Assembly: GCA_025200525.1 (NCBI GenBank)
Contig: CM045761.1
Span: 139,068,223 to 139,132,222 of the forward strand
Direction: 5' to 3'
Source: Camellia lanceoleosa
Taxonomy: Eukaryota > Streptophyta > Magnoliopsida > Ericales > Theaceae
Length of the DNA: 64,000 nt
The notes under the pieces are model-generated. The model ran no database searches, was not told the origin of the DNA, and was given only the letters and a program-made list of their open reading frames with translations. The position numbers and the translations under genes were made by a program. Shown here piece after piece: positions 1-9,512 of the stretch (positions within the stretch are counted from its first letter, which is position 1; each line of letters begins with the position of its first letter).

Positions 1-1330
1 TCCTTCAGCCGGTGGTGTTCTACCCCAGCCGGTGGTGACCCCCAATGTCCAGAGAGGCATCCCTGAGACTTTGGCAGTCTTCAGAGGAGGAGAGCAGGGA
101 AAACAGAGGCAATCCATGCATGGCAGTGCGATTCCGAGCCAGTCCCGAGCATGCACTGCATCCGGCCCTCATCCCGAGGCGTTTTATTGCTTTAATTAGA
201 TTAATTAATCTGTTTAATTAATTTAGTCAATTTGTAATATTTAATTAGCTTGCGTAGTTAATTAATTTGTATTATTCTTTTGGTCCCTCCGAGCGAGGGC
301 AAAATTGTAATAAGTGTGCGTGAGTGGATGTATGTCTTCCAACCCCCATTTCTTTCTAACCCTTTTATTTACCTGCTTACAATGGTAGATCAGGGCATAC
401 TTATTTTAGCATACCTTATGCAATGCATGCGTGCATACATGCATTTGTTTACATGCACCGGGCTCGGTACATCATACAAACTGCATTGTATTTTCAATTC
501 CAAATTGAATACATGCTATCTGATCGCATTTCATATGCCATGTTTAGGGTTAGCCGAGCCTGCTCTAGATTACATCTCTGTGTGTGATGCATTAGCCATT
601 TAACATGAACTAGGACATGCATGTTTTGCTAACTAGTTTGTTATTTTGGCACGGAGTACGATGTAAGTATTTTTCGCTTTAGCATATCGCATGCGTGTGA
701 ATGTTGCCATGACAGTATGCTTACCATGCGGCTAAATGCTTATGTGAGATAAACTGTTTGAATGCCTGTGGGTGGAGGTTGGATTGTCTGAGTTGGGACA
801 ACTCATTGAAATCCGAATTTTAGCCTACTTGCGAGTAGCACAAAAACCAACACGTTTTTCAAAATAAAACGGACATGCAATGTTTATTTCCAAATTAGGC
901 AATCTAGTCTATACTTTTGTGTTGTGCACATCACATAGTAATTCTAGGCTAATAATTGAAATAAGAACGCATAAAGTTTTCAAAAACGGATATCACGGTT
1001 AGTAGAGGCCGGTCTTCGGACCGGGCGAAAGGGGGTGCTCATAGCTGACCTTCCCCGATCGTACCCAAGCTCCCGAGCCAAGACCACTTTGGTGATGACG
1101 GACATGTGGCCTTCGGCACCGAGTCAGGGTTTCCTAAATTCCCCATTTTAAAATATTTAGGTGGCGACTCTGTAATCTGGCAAAGCAGTCCATGTTTGGC
1201 ACTACTTTTCAAAATCTGTTTCTTCTTCAAAACGATTTGCCAGAGTTGGACTCTTTGGTTCAGATTAAGAACCGCAACAAACAAAAAAGGAGTCCGAACT
1301 GTAGCAAGAGGCCCCACGGGCGCTGTTACA
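1..1330 (+). mobile_element. Tat/Ogre-family LTR, 3' part, cut by window edge
   Basis: This is the downstream part of the same LTR seen complete at 20539-24450: the CCGGTGGTG cluster, the ggtccctccgagcgagggc stretch, the contact to a 'gactctttggttcagatta' block, and a terminal ...ctgttaca. It ends at 1330. The next bases do not form a primer-binding site; they go straight into gag C-terminal coding sequence. A true 5' LTR should be followed by a PBS and a leader of several hundred bases, as in the copy at 54248. I infer that this may be a solo LTR inserted into the gag of element 1, but its left end and target duplication are outside the window. Deletion of the leader is the alternative. Confidence 0.8.
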
Positions 1331-1720
1331 GTTACCACTAGTGGTAGCATAGCTACAAGGCCATTGGATGTGAACGTTGTCACCACCACAACCAAGACCG
1401 CCAATCCCTTTTCCAACACAGCTCCACAAACTTTAGCCAACCCTACCCGATCCCAGAGGACCTTCACCCAACTCTACATGAACTTATCTCAAGTAATGAA
1501 GGTGTTGGTCAAAAAAGGGCACCTCAAACCATTAGAGCCTCGTCCACTACCTGATCCTCTCCCACTCAAACACAACCCAGCAAAGTACTGTGCATTTCAC
1601 CAGTAGCATGGTCACGATACCGACCAATGCTTCCGACTGCATCATGAGATTCAAGACCTCATTGACAACAAGGTGATTGCATCACCCCAAAAACCAAATT
1701 TAACTACAAACCCTCTCCTA
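1331..1720 (+). pseudogene. gag C-terminal remnant of element 1
   Basis: The translation contains a run matching the gag of element 2: TQLYMNLSQVMKVLVKKGHL, then PRPLPDPLP, then HGHDTDQCFRLHHEIQDLID. The same order (PLYMPLS..., KKGHL, PRPLPKPLP, HTIDNCFRLRDEVQDLID) is found at about 52560-52800 on the minus strand. The C/H-rich end resembles the gag tail of Tat/Ogre elements. A TAG stop interrupts it at 1603. The N-terminal part of gag is missing because an LTR end directly abuts it. It would have encoded the capsid/nucleocapsid protein that packages the element RNA. Confidence 0.75.
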
Positions 1721-1828
1721 GCCCACAATTAAGTTCCCTTACCTCAAAATCTAAACCTAATCCATACACTGGCCATTCCCTACGACCCCAGTGTATATAT
1801 TACCCTTTCCCACCTATCCAAACCGATA

Positions 1829-2834
1829 GTGTTCATTCCTGAAAGCACAAATTTGTACAAGATGGACACGTCCGCACCTCAACCTGAACCCGTGGAGGTG
1901 ACAGTTACAGTAGAAGGGAGGCTGGTCTTAGAGGAAAGTATGAGTCCGTTGTCGAAGAGCTCTGAGGACTTGTCTAAAAGGGTATACGATCCAAGCTACT
2001 ACATTGTGCTGACTGGTCAAGTAAAGCCAGAAGTGGTATTGCCAACTGTAGTGGAGGTCAATATGGTTAGGAAGGATGGCTCGAGCCAAGTGTTAGATGA
2101 TTTGACAGAACTTGATGAGGATCTAGACAACCTGCAGTTCTTTGACGAACAAGATCAAGGGGATGTGCAGATTGACTGGTTTGATTTGAATGGATCAACC
2201 GACAACTCTGGGTGGTTGAGTAATGAACCAGACATGGAGGAAGGAATTGAAACAAAACTAGAGGAAAAGAAAGTAGGAATTGTTGTAGTGGCCGGAATGG
2301 CCGATGAAAAGGGGAAACCGTAGGGGAACACCAGCGCAAAAAACTTTAGCTCAGGAACTGGGCACTGTAAGCACGGTGGACATAGAACAGGAAGCTGCAC
2401 TGAAGCAGTTTACATAAGAGAGGGTTGAAGACAACCAGGAAGCTGTAATGGCCCAACACCCTTTAGGGGATACTTGTGATGTGAAATTGATCCGAACGGA
2501 GCTGGACAACTATTTGTCGACTGTAGGAAGTGCATGGTAGGAGGATGACGACTTACATCTGGCTCACATCGACAAAGATTGGGGTGAATGCCTTCCAGAC
2601 AAAACGTAGTACGCAAAAGAGATAGATCATATGACAAGAAATGGGTGGTATTTTAAGCCACAGCACTTAGATCAAGCTGAGGCATCTGGGAAAGACAAAG
2701 AGGTTGAGAAACAGAAAGAGAAGTAGCTGGAGGAAGAGGCAGTGTTAAAGCAACTGAAGAAAATCCAAGCTGATATCTCGATTTGGGGTCTACTCAAGGC
2801 CTCCCGAGTGCATTGACATGTAGTACTGTCAACA
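1829..2834 (+). pseudogene. gag-protease spacer region of element 1
   Basis: An open stretch at 1829-2323 encodes an acidic protein segment (VFIPESTNLYKMD, then many D/E). Downstream, broken by stops, come MTRNGWYFKPQHLDQAEASG, a lysine/glutamate-rich stretch and LKKIQADISIWGLLKAS, ending with a DTTPEQLVGLVF-like motif just inside the protease part. These motifs are typical of the long linker between gag and protease in Tat/Ogre elements. Stops at about 2321, 2415, 2538, 2607 and 2724 make it non-coding now. Confidence 0.65.
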
Positions 2835-3340
2835 ATGGATAAAGCTAAATTATCCATTGACACTACCCCAGAACAGCTTGTGGGATTAGTCTTCCCAGGT
2901 GGTGTCAGGCAAACCCTAACCCTTTCTGAGAAAGAATTGCTACCGGAAGGCTTAATTCACAACAAACCCCTGAACATATCTATTGAGTGCAAGGAAAAAT
3001 TGGTACCGGTGGTGTTGATAGACACCAGTTCAACTATCAATGTCTGTCCTTCTCGCACAGCTTATGCAATCGGCCTTAGACCAGTAGACTGTGTCCCCAC
3101 AGCCCAAGTAATTCGGGCATATAATAATACCAGCAGGGAGGTTATGGGCATGTACAAATCAGAGTCTAGGTAGGCCCAGCTAAACAAGATGTTGAGTTTC
3201 ATGTCCTGGATGTCCCAGCCACCTTTAACTTACTGCTAGGGAGGCCCTGGCCGCATCATGTGAAAGCTGTCTCCTCTACCCTCCACCAAAAGTTGAAGTA
3301 CCCCCACGGGAAGGGATTGTTTTTGCGAATTTACCCATCC
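2835..3340 (+). pseudogene. retroviral-type aspartic protease of element 1
   Basis: The segment VPVVLIDTSSTINVCPSRTA carries the aspartic protease motif; the usual D-T/N/G-G/S-S triplet is here D-T-S. A second half, FHVLDVPATFNLLLGRPWPH, matches the flap and C-terminal part of Tat/Ogre proteases. A TAG at about 3171 separates the halves. The enzyme would process the gag-pol polyprotein. It sits between the gag spacer and RT, as expected for Ty3/gypsy order. It is broken and presumably inactive. Confidence 0.75.
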
Positions 3341-4320
3341 ATCCCCCGCCAAAGGTAACTACACCAGTTCTGGAAATCACTTATGACGAAGATGATGTAT
3401 TCCTCTCAGGGTTCACTTTGGCCAAGGCCCGAGTAGTGCAAACCATTTTGGCCGTTATGAGCTCATTCATAGGCTAATCCGGGGAATGCTGAATGGCCGC
3501 TTCGTTCGGGAGGGAGAAGATCTCTCCTTCTGTAGCTTTCCCAAGCCCTGAATGAATTCTACAAAGCAGCGTGTCCCCGGATTCAAAATCTTCTTTGGCC
3601 TGCAACTACAAGATAGTGATGCCGAAGAAAAGGTTGAACCTAGTGTTGAAGCTGAACAGAGTGTAGAAAATGACTCAGACAACAACGAACTTGGAGTAGG
3701 GGCAGTACTGGCATGTCTACTTACAGATCCTGCAGCTGACTCAAAGAACTTGGGGGATAACCTTACCATCTCCATGATTAGGGAACAACCGGGCGTAAAC
3801 CCATCCAACAGCATTTTAGATGCATCGGAGGCACCATCTCTTATCTGGCAGCTAGAGGAGAGCTACCTGTCTAGTCCTAAATCGGGTGATGAGCAAGAAT
3901 CTGATTCTACTTAGTCTATGGTGTCGGAATCAGATTCCAATTCTTCTGAGTCTGAGTCTGGTATTCCTAGGGGTGATTACTCGGATGCCAAGGTCTTGTC
4001 CAGTTCCTCTTTTTCTTTTTCTTTTGAGTCAGTTGTAATCGAAGATCTGGACCTTATGAATGAGAACGCTGCCAATTCTAAGTATTTCTCTGTGCCACTT
4101 GTTTATTTTATTGACCAAGATTTTCAAAATTTTAATGAAAACGAAGAGGAAGGAATTCCTCTAGTTTTGAAAAACTTGATTAATCAAGAGGAGGAGAGAT
4201 TTGCTAAACCCTGTGCCGATGAAATCATTGCTATTAATGTGGGTACTGAGAAGGATCCGTCTGGTCTAGATCGGGTCCACGTTGTCTTGGGAGGAGCGCA
4301 AGCAATTAGTCACTTTATTC
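3341..4320 (+). pseudogene. acidic linker upstream of reverse transcriptase
   Basis: Two open stretches (3552-3911 and 3918-4346) encode Ser/Asp/Glu-rich sequence, including SESDSNSSESESG. Near 4210-4260 the frame reads ADEIIAINVGTEKDPSGLDR, which matches NEIMLVGVSTEKDPSFDPDW encoded on the minus strand in element 2 (about 51910-51970). It therefore belongs to the conserved pol N-terminal region of this family. No enzyme domain is seen. A TAG stop at about 3912 separates the two parts. Confidence 0.6.
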
Positions 4321-4790
4321 AAAGATGTTTTCACGTGGTACTATGAAGACATGCTTGGAATTGATCCTGAGATTATACAGCATCGGATCCCTCTTGACCA
4401 CAAGGCCCGACCCGTCAAGCAGAATTGCAAAGAATCCGTTGGGATTGGGCACTGAAGATCAAGGAAGAGGTCACCAAGCAGATCGAGGCAAGTTTCTTAT
4501 TAGTATCTACATATCCGACTTGGTTGGCCAACATCGTCCCAGTGCCGAAAAAGGATGGTAGAATCCGAGTATGTGTAGACTTTCGGGATTTGAACAGAGC
4601 CAGCCCGAAAGTCTACACATACTCGAATTCCCACTTTTTGGTCTCTTAAGCACTAGTTTCTCAAAGAGATATTTGATGGGATCCACTTTTTGGTCTCTTA
4701 TTAGTATGATCGATGTCAATTTGCTTTTGAGTAGGTCAAGCAGTACCTCCAGAATCCACTTGTGTTATCACCACCAGAGCCAGAGAAGCC
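4321..4790 (+). pseudogene. reverse transcriptase, internally deleted
   Basis: The N-terminal RT motifs are readable across frames: TRPVKQ-like, IRWDWALKIKEEVTKQIEAS, YPTWLANIVPVPKKDGRIRV and CVDFRDLNRASPK. After that the fingers/palm domain is missing. There is no aspartate-pair catalytic motif and no FMDGYSGYNQ-like motif. In its place are a perfect 22-bp inverted repeat (4566-4625) and a duplicated 'ccactttttggtctctta'. The sequence then rejoins at the RT connection/RNase H border (about 4740). The element cannot make active RT from this copy. Confidence 0.8.
4566..4625. repeat. perfect 22-bp inverted repeat at the RT deletion junction
   Basis: The left arm 4566-4587 and right arm 4604-4625 are exact reverse complements (cgagtatgtgtagactttcg... 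and its complement), with a 16-bp loop. The right arm copies, inverted, the sequence that encodes the VCVDFRDL motif. This points to a template-switch or fold-back event that removed the rest of the RT domain. Confidence 0.95.
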
Positions 4791-5180
4791 TTTGATTCTG
4801 TACCTGTCAGTGACAGACACAACTATAGGATGCATGTTTGCTCAGGAATCTGAAGATAGGGTGGAGAAAGCCATCTACTACTTGAGTAAGAAAATGTTGG
4901 ATTATGAGACCCACTATATTCCGTTGGAGAAAGCTTGTCTAGCCTTAGTATGGGCTACCAGGAAGTTGAGGCACTACTTGTTAGATCACTCTGTAATCTT
5001 GGTTTCGAGATTAGATCCCATCAAATGTCTCTTTGAGAAACCAGTGCTTATGGGTAGGCTAGCCCGTTGGTTACTTCTCCTATTTGAATTTGATCTCAAG
5101 TATGTCACCCGCAAGTCGATCAAGGGAAGAGTTGTAGTGAAGTTCCTAGCAAATCACCTAGTAGAAGGGGATGAGGCAGT
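4762..5180 (+). pseudogene. Ty3-type RNase H domain of element 1 pol
   Basis: The translation reads LYLSVTDTTIGCMFAQESED, then AIYYLSKKMLDYETHYIPLE, then LALVWATRKLRHYLLDHSVI, which is the classical LTR-retrotransposon RNase H. It degrades the RNA strand during reverse transcription. The catalytic Asp at the start (normally D in 'Y.DAS') reads as SVTDTT here. The frame is open through to the second RNase H, so this is one of the better preserved parts of the polyprotein. Confidence 0.85.
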
Positions 5181-5184
5181 GGAA

Positions 5185-5653
5185 TACTTGTTCCTAGATG
5201 AGGCCATTCTGCAAGTTGAGGAGGAGACTTGGACAATGTACTTTGACGGAGCGTCCAATCAGTACGGTTATGGGATAGGTGTTACTGATAGCACCCGACG
5301 ACTCCCATATACCTTTAGCCTTCAAACTCCGGTTCAAAGTGTCCAAGAACGAAGCAGAATATGAAGTGTGCATCGCTGGTTTAGAAGTCGCCCTGGAACT
5401 AGGGGCAAAAAGATTGGATGTTATTGGGGACTCGAACTTAGTTGTTTCTCAAGCAAATAGAAACTGGAAAGTCAAAGACGAAAAGATGAAGGTTTACTAC
5501 CAGACCCTGGACACTTTGATTCCTAGGTTTGAAAAGCTGACTTTCAAGCATCTACTGAAAGAGAACAACAGGTTCGCTGATGCTTTAGTAACTCTATCTT
5601 CTATGGTAGACATCCCACTTGGAGTCTGGATGCATCCGATTATTATTGAGTAG
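5185..5653 (+). pseudogene. second, archaeal-type RNase H (aRNH) of element 1
   Basis: After the Ty3-type RNase H there is a second RNase H-like domain: WTMYFDGASNQYGYGIGV (start motif with D), then after a frame change NEAEYEVCIAGLEVALELGA (E), then LDVIGDSNLVVSQANRNW (D), and RFADALVTLSS (terminal D). This D-E-D-D arrangement with FDGASN and NEAEYEA is the archaeal-type RNase H carried by the Tat/Ogre lineage. It is the best single lineage marker in the window. A one-base frameshift lies near 5340. The frame ends at 5653. Confidence 0.88.
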
Positions 5654-6943
5654 AAATACACGCCAGCTTATAAAACTATCGCTGCAATAGATGAAGCGCA
5701 AGACAAAAACCCTTGGTACTACAATATTTGGAACTTCTTGGCAAAGGAGATTTATCTACTAGGGGCAAATGCCAAGGACAAAAGGGGAATATGGTGAATA
5801 GCAATCCAATTTATCATCTACAGAGGTAAATTGTATAAAAAGGGTCATTTGGGAATACACAAGTTGTGTGTCCAAGAAGAGGAATCAAAGCGCACATGGA
5901 GGAGAGTGCAGAGCGCACATGAACGGAGTGATGCTAGCCTGGAAGATTCTATGGCAAGGTTACTACTGGTCCACCATGGAAGAGGATTATATTGGTTTTG
6001 TTCAGCGATGCCACAAATGCCAAATTCAGGCTAATCGCATGAATATCCCGCCGTCAAAATTGTACAACACGACTTCGCCATGACCTTTCTCAGTCTGGGG
6101 AATCAACGTCATCAGTGCAGTCACGCCAAAAGGGTCGAATGGGCATGAATACATTTTGGTAGCAATTGATTACTTTACAAAGTGGGTGGAAGCTTAGTCC
6201 TATGCAGTGTTGAAAGCATTGCATATGGCCAAGTTCATCAGAAGCAATATCATTTGCCGATATAGAGTCCCAAACGAGATCATATCAGATAATGGCTCCC
6301 ACTTCAAGAAAGAGGTAATAGACTTGTTGGAGAAATACAATGTGGTTTTCCATAAGTGATCTACATATCAGCCGCAAACCAACAGAGTAGTTGAAGCCGC
6401 CAACAAGAACATCAAAAATATCTTGCAGAAGATGGTTGACACCTACAAGAACTGGCCAGATAAATTGCCATTCGCACTCTAGGGCTATAAAACTTCAATC
6501 AAGACGTCTACAGGGGCAACTCCTTATTCTCTCGTCTATGGAATGGAAGTTGTTTTGCCAATTAAAATAAAAGTCCCATCGTTACGAGTTATGGCCGAGT
6601 GTCAGATAGCAGAGGCAGACTAGCAACAGAGCAGATTTGAAGAGTTGATGTTGTTTGATGAGAGAATGCTGAAAGCATTGTATCATGTTCAGGGCTACCA
6701 GCGTAGGATTGCCAGGGCTTTTAATAAGAAAATCAAGTCCCAGAACCTCAAGGAGGGAGATATGGTGCTAAAAGACAATTGAGCTCCCATTCATGACCCT
6801 AGGGGCAAGTTCAGACCCAATTGGATTGGTCCTTACATTATCAAAACTATCTAGTCAGGTGGAACTGTTATTCTCACGGACTTAGATGGCCTTGAATTTT
6901 CACAACCGATTAACATGGACAAGTTAAAGAAATACTATCGTTG
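5654..6943 (+). pseudogene. integrase of element 1
   Basis: The zinc-binding N-terminus is partly readable (AHMNGVMLAWKILWQGYYWS, then RCHKCQIQANRMN). The core follows with LVAIDYFTKWVEA (first Asp), NEIISDNGSHFKKEV (second Asp) and TNRVVEAANKNIKNILQKMV (Glu), and then the C-terminal QGYQRRIARAFNKKIKSQNL and GKFRPNWIGPYIIKT motifs. At least six in-frame stops are present, for example near 6082, 6196, 6357 and 6481. It would have inserted element cDNA into the genome. The coding part ends with DKLKKYYR and a stop at about 6941. Confidence 0.88.
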
Positions 6944-7594
6944 AGAGGCTCGCTAGGCTAAAAATCCGAAAGGGTGACCTAGGCAAAAGTTAGAGCATGA
7001 AAAATTAGAAATAAAGAAAAACCGAGCTTGCAAGGTTGCAAACCCTAAAGGGAAACCTTGGCAAAAGTTATAGTGAACCTGAATCGAACTATGTAAGGCT
7101 TGATTCCCATCTTTGGGATACATAGGAAACTTCATCCTGAAGTTTGGCTGTAATCGTCCCCAACTCAATTGTCCTGTCCATGTGTCTGATCAGGTCATCT
7201 TTGTCTATCCATTATTTGAGAGTTCGGTTGTGATCTTTACTCTAAGAGACGAGTTGGCTACAATGCAGAGCAGTAGTGTTCAATCAAGGGACAATTTGTG
7301 ATCTTTTGATTTGGGGTTGTATATCTTGAGGATTGATTCCGTGCATGTCAAGTGGTGATCCCTTTCGAAAATGGTTTTGAAATGTTTTGATATAAGTTGA
7401 TTTTGTTCAAATTTTACCTTTTACAACTTAGACCATTTTTGGGCCAAAAGGAAAATTTTCAGTGCTCACAATTTTAATTTTATTAATTTCAACATAAAGT
7501 TCTCCAACTCTCTGATACAAATCAAAGTTGTTTTTATTACATCGAAAAAACTTGAAAAGAAAGGTCAAAGCAATAAATTAGGGGCATAGATGAG
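6944..7594 (+). other. element 1 internal 3' region just after pol
   Basis: This stretch is non-coding but conserved in the family. 'aaggcttgattcccatctt' and 'gggatacataggaaacttca' around 7095-7135 recur, inverted, at 51200-51260 in element 2, next to the 'gaggctcgctaggc' block. It marks the end of pol and the start of the antisense-gene part of the element. I see no gene in it. Confidence 0.7.
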
Positions 7595-8940
7595 TCAGGT
7601 GCTCCTGCGTTCTCCGCTCGTGCCTGTGGAAGCTTCTGAAGCCAAAGTTGATCTGGTTTGTGCCTCATCCTTGAGCCAAGCCAAGCGTTCGTCGGAAAGG
7701 GCATAACTGAAACTAGGGGTAGGGCCTAAAAGCTCCCTCTTCCTCCAAACAGTGAGGTACCTAGTCAAGTGTGAACCACAAATGGGGAATGAAACTGGAT
7801 ACTCTACCCCCTCCTCTGGACGGGTCTAATCATGGTCGAACTGACGCCTAAACTAGAAAGAGAAATAGAACACATAATGCGTGAGGCCAATTAACTGTAT
7901 GCCAGGTTACTGAGCCATACTATAACTCATCTCGATCAGATTAAGCCAGGGAAAACGCCAAGCCATGTCAACAGCAGACCTGTTGGACATCCAGTTGCAC
8001 CACCATCCCTCATTCGGGAAATCCACTAGTCGGTGGTGGAAAAAATAACCTCAAGTTGAGTACTCAGAGCAAGAGTCCACTGCCTTCAACTTATCCATAA
8101 GCCACACCTGGGAAGGGATGAAAGAAAAGAGAGATTAAAGAATAGAAAGATGCATGTTAAGAGAAAAGTGAGAAAAGGGCTTTGAGAGAAAAATAGAGCA
8201 TGAGTGTTGAACGATGTGAGAAACACATACAAGAAAGGGTGGGTAACAATATCTGAAGAAGTAGTGGACTCCCTACGAATCTGATAGTCTCTTGCCGATG
8301 AAAGGCAGCTAAGCCCATCAAGGTCTCAACCAGCACCAAGCCAATGCAACTCTTGCTTGCTTTTAAATCTTGGGCCACTTCGATCAACCGAATATTGGAT
8401 CCGCCAAAGCTAGGGGCAAGAAGGAAATGAGCAAGCATACATTAGCAGAGGGCATACTGTCGAAAACCTTGCCAGAAAAGGTCGCCTTTGTCACCGACGT
8501 CGAAAAATTGATGAATTAAGCTGGGAATGTCCAACTCTCTGTTGTAGGCCAAAGATCGAGCCTCGTGCAGAGTGAGCCCATACATCCATCCCAAAGCTTG
8601 GGCTTGGCTAAAATGAGGTTAAGGCATGATTTCTTCATCGCACTGGGATTCCATTAGTGCTTGAAATTCTTCAATTGTCGAGCATATTTCTTGTCCCCCG
8701 AAGTGAAATACGTGTAATTGGGTCCCAGCATCGGGCTGCGGCATGGAGGAACGGAAAACAAAGTGGAGTACGACTCAACGAAAAAAGTGCATTTATGTCG
8801 AAACCTTGGAAATTTACCTTTTCTGTGCCGTCTAAAGTTGCTATCCAATCAAAGAGCTTTTCGACAAAAAATGGCTCTATTGGTGGAAGAAATTGCAGCT
8901 GAAATGAGGTTCTTAAGAGAAATCACGAAGCTAAACCTTT
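7595..8940 (-). pseudogene. antisense DUF7745-like gene inside element 1
   Basis: Read on the minus strand, two coding blocks are joined by an intron. Block 1 (about 8940-8251) gives IEPFFVEKLFDWIATLDGTE, ARCWDPITR then (after a one-base shift) VFHFGGQEICSTIEEFQALM, LTLHEARSLAYNRELDIPSL and LVETLMGLAAFHRQETIRFV, ending GSPLLLQ. Block 2 (8109-7595) starts after a good acceptor (cttcccag) and gives VWLMDKLK, NRSAVDMAWRFPWLNLIEMS and RKRELLGPTPSFSYALSDER, then a stop. The WDP..R-F-FG...TIEEF pattern and the L.ETL....GSPLLLQ-W segment resemble, from memory, a plant domain called DUF7745, found in retroelement-associated proteins. The donor after block 1 reads CAG-AT instead of CAG-GT, and at least four stops lie in block 2. 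Function is unknown. The gene is antisense to gag-pol, and the start is uncertain. Confidence 0.65.
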
Positions 8941-9512
8941 TGTAGAAGATAAGGCTGTGAGTGGAAGCCAGCTATCAACAATTTGGAGGTTCCTCACACT
9001 GGTGGCTAGCAGGCTACTTGTCGGCCACCTCTTGTGGCCAGTAGGCCACCCCCTCTGGCCGACAACCTCCTCTTCTAGCTGGTAGCCTTCTCTTCAGGCT
9101 TGTCGTCCACCTGTGTGCTGAGTAGTATTGGAAGCATGTGTTTTGTTTTGATCTTTGTGTGTTTTAAAGTCTTGTTTTGAGTCTTTTTGGTTTTAACAAG
9201 TTTGCTTATTTGTATTTAAGTTGTTTTTGCTTCATTTATTGAGTTGTATTTTGTATTTTGTATTTTGGTTGTTGGTCAGCTCATTACCCCATTATAAACA
9301 TTGTTTCAATCAAGTGCTCTATTGGCCAATTCGATTCCATGTCCATTTCATGCAAATATGGTGCTCATGATGCAAAAATGACAACACTTTCTAGAAAAAG
9401 TGTGAGGTTTTATTCCAATCATGTTTTTTGACAAAAGAGGAGTACAAATTTCAAAGCAAAATAAAACCTATCTGAAGCTATAAATGTGCTAGTGCTACCA
9501 AACATAAAGAAA
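8941..9512 (-). promoter_or_regulatory. upstream region of the DUF7745-like gene with a GGCC motif cluster
   Basis: Between the two antisense genes lies a cluster of TGGCC/GGCCAC motifs at about 8998-9075 (gtcggccacctcttgtggcc, then aggccacc and tggccgac), followed by related tagctggtagcc repeats to 9105. It is upstream of the minus-strand DUF7745-like gene and of the same type as the clusters before both PMD genes and in the LTRs. I see no clear TATA box. The part 9120-9420 is T-rich and probably the 3' flank of the PMD gene. Confidence 0.45.

Noticed and set aside
8650..8945. Two overlapping + strand open frames of 75-81 codons
   Set aside because: They are the opposite strand of the DUF7745-like coding block, which carries recognisable motifs.
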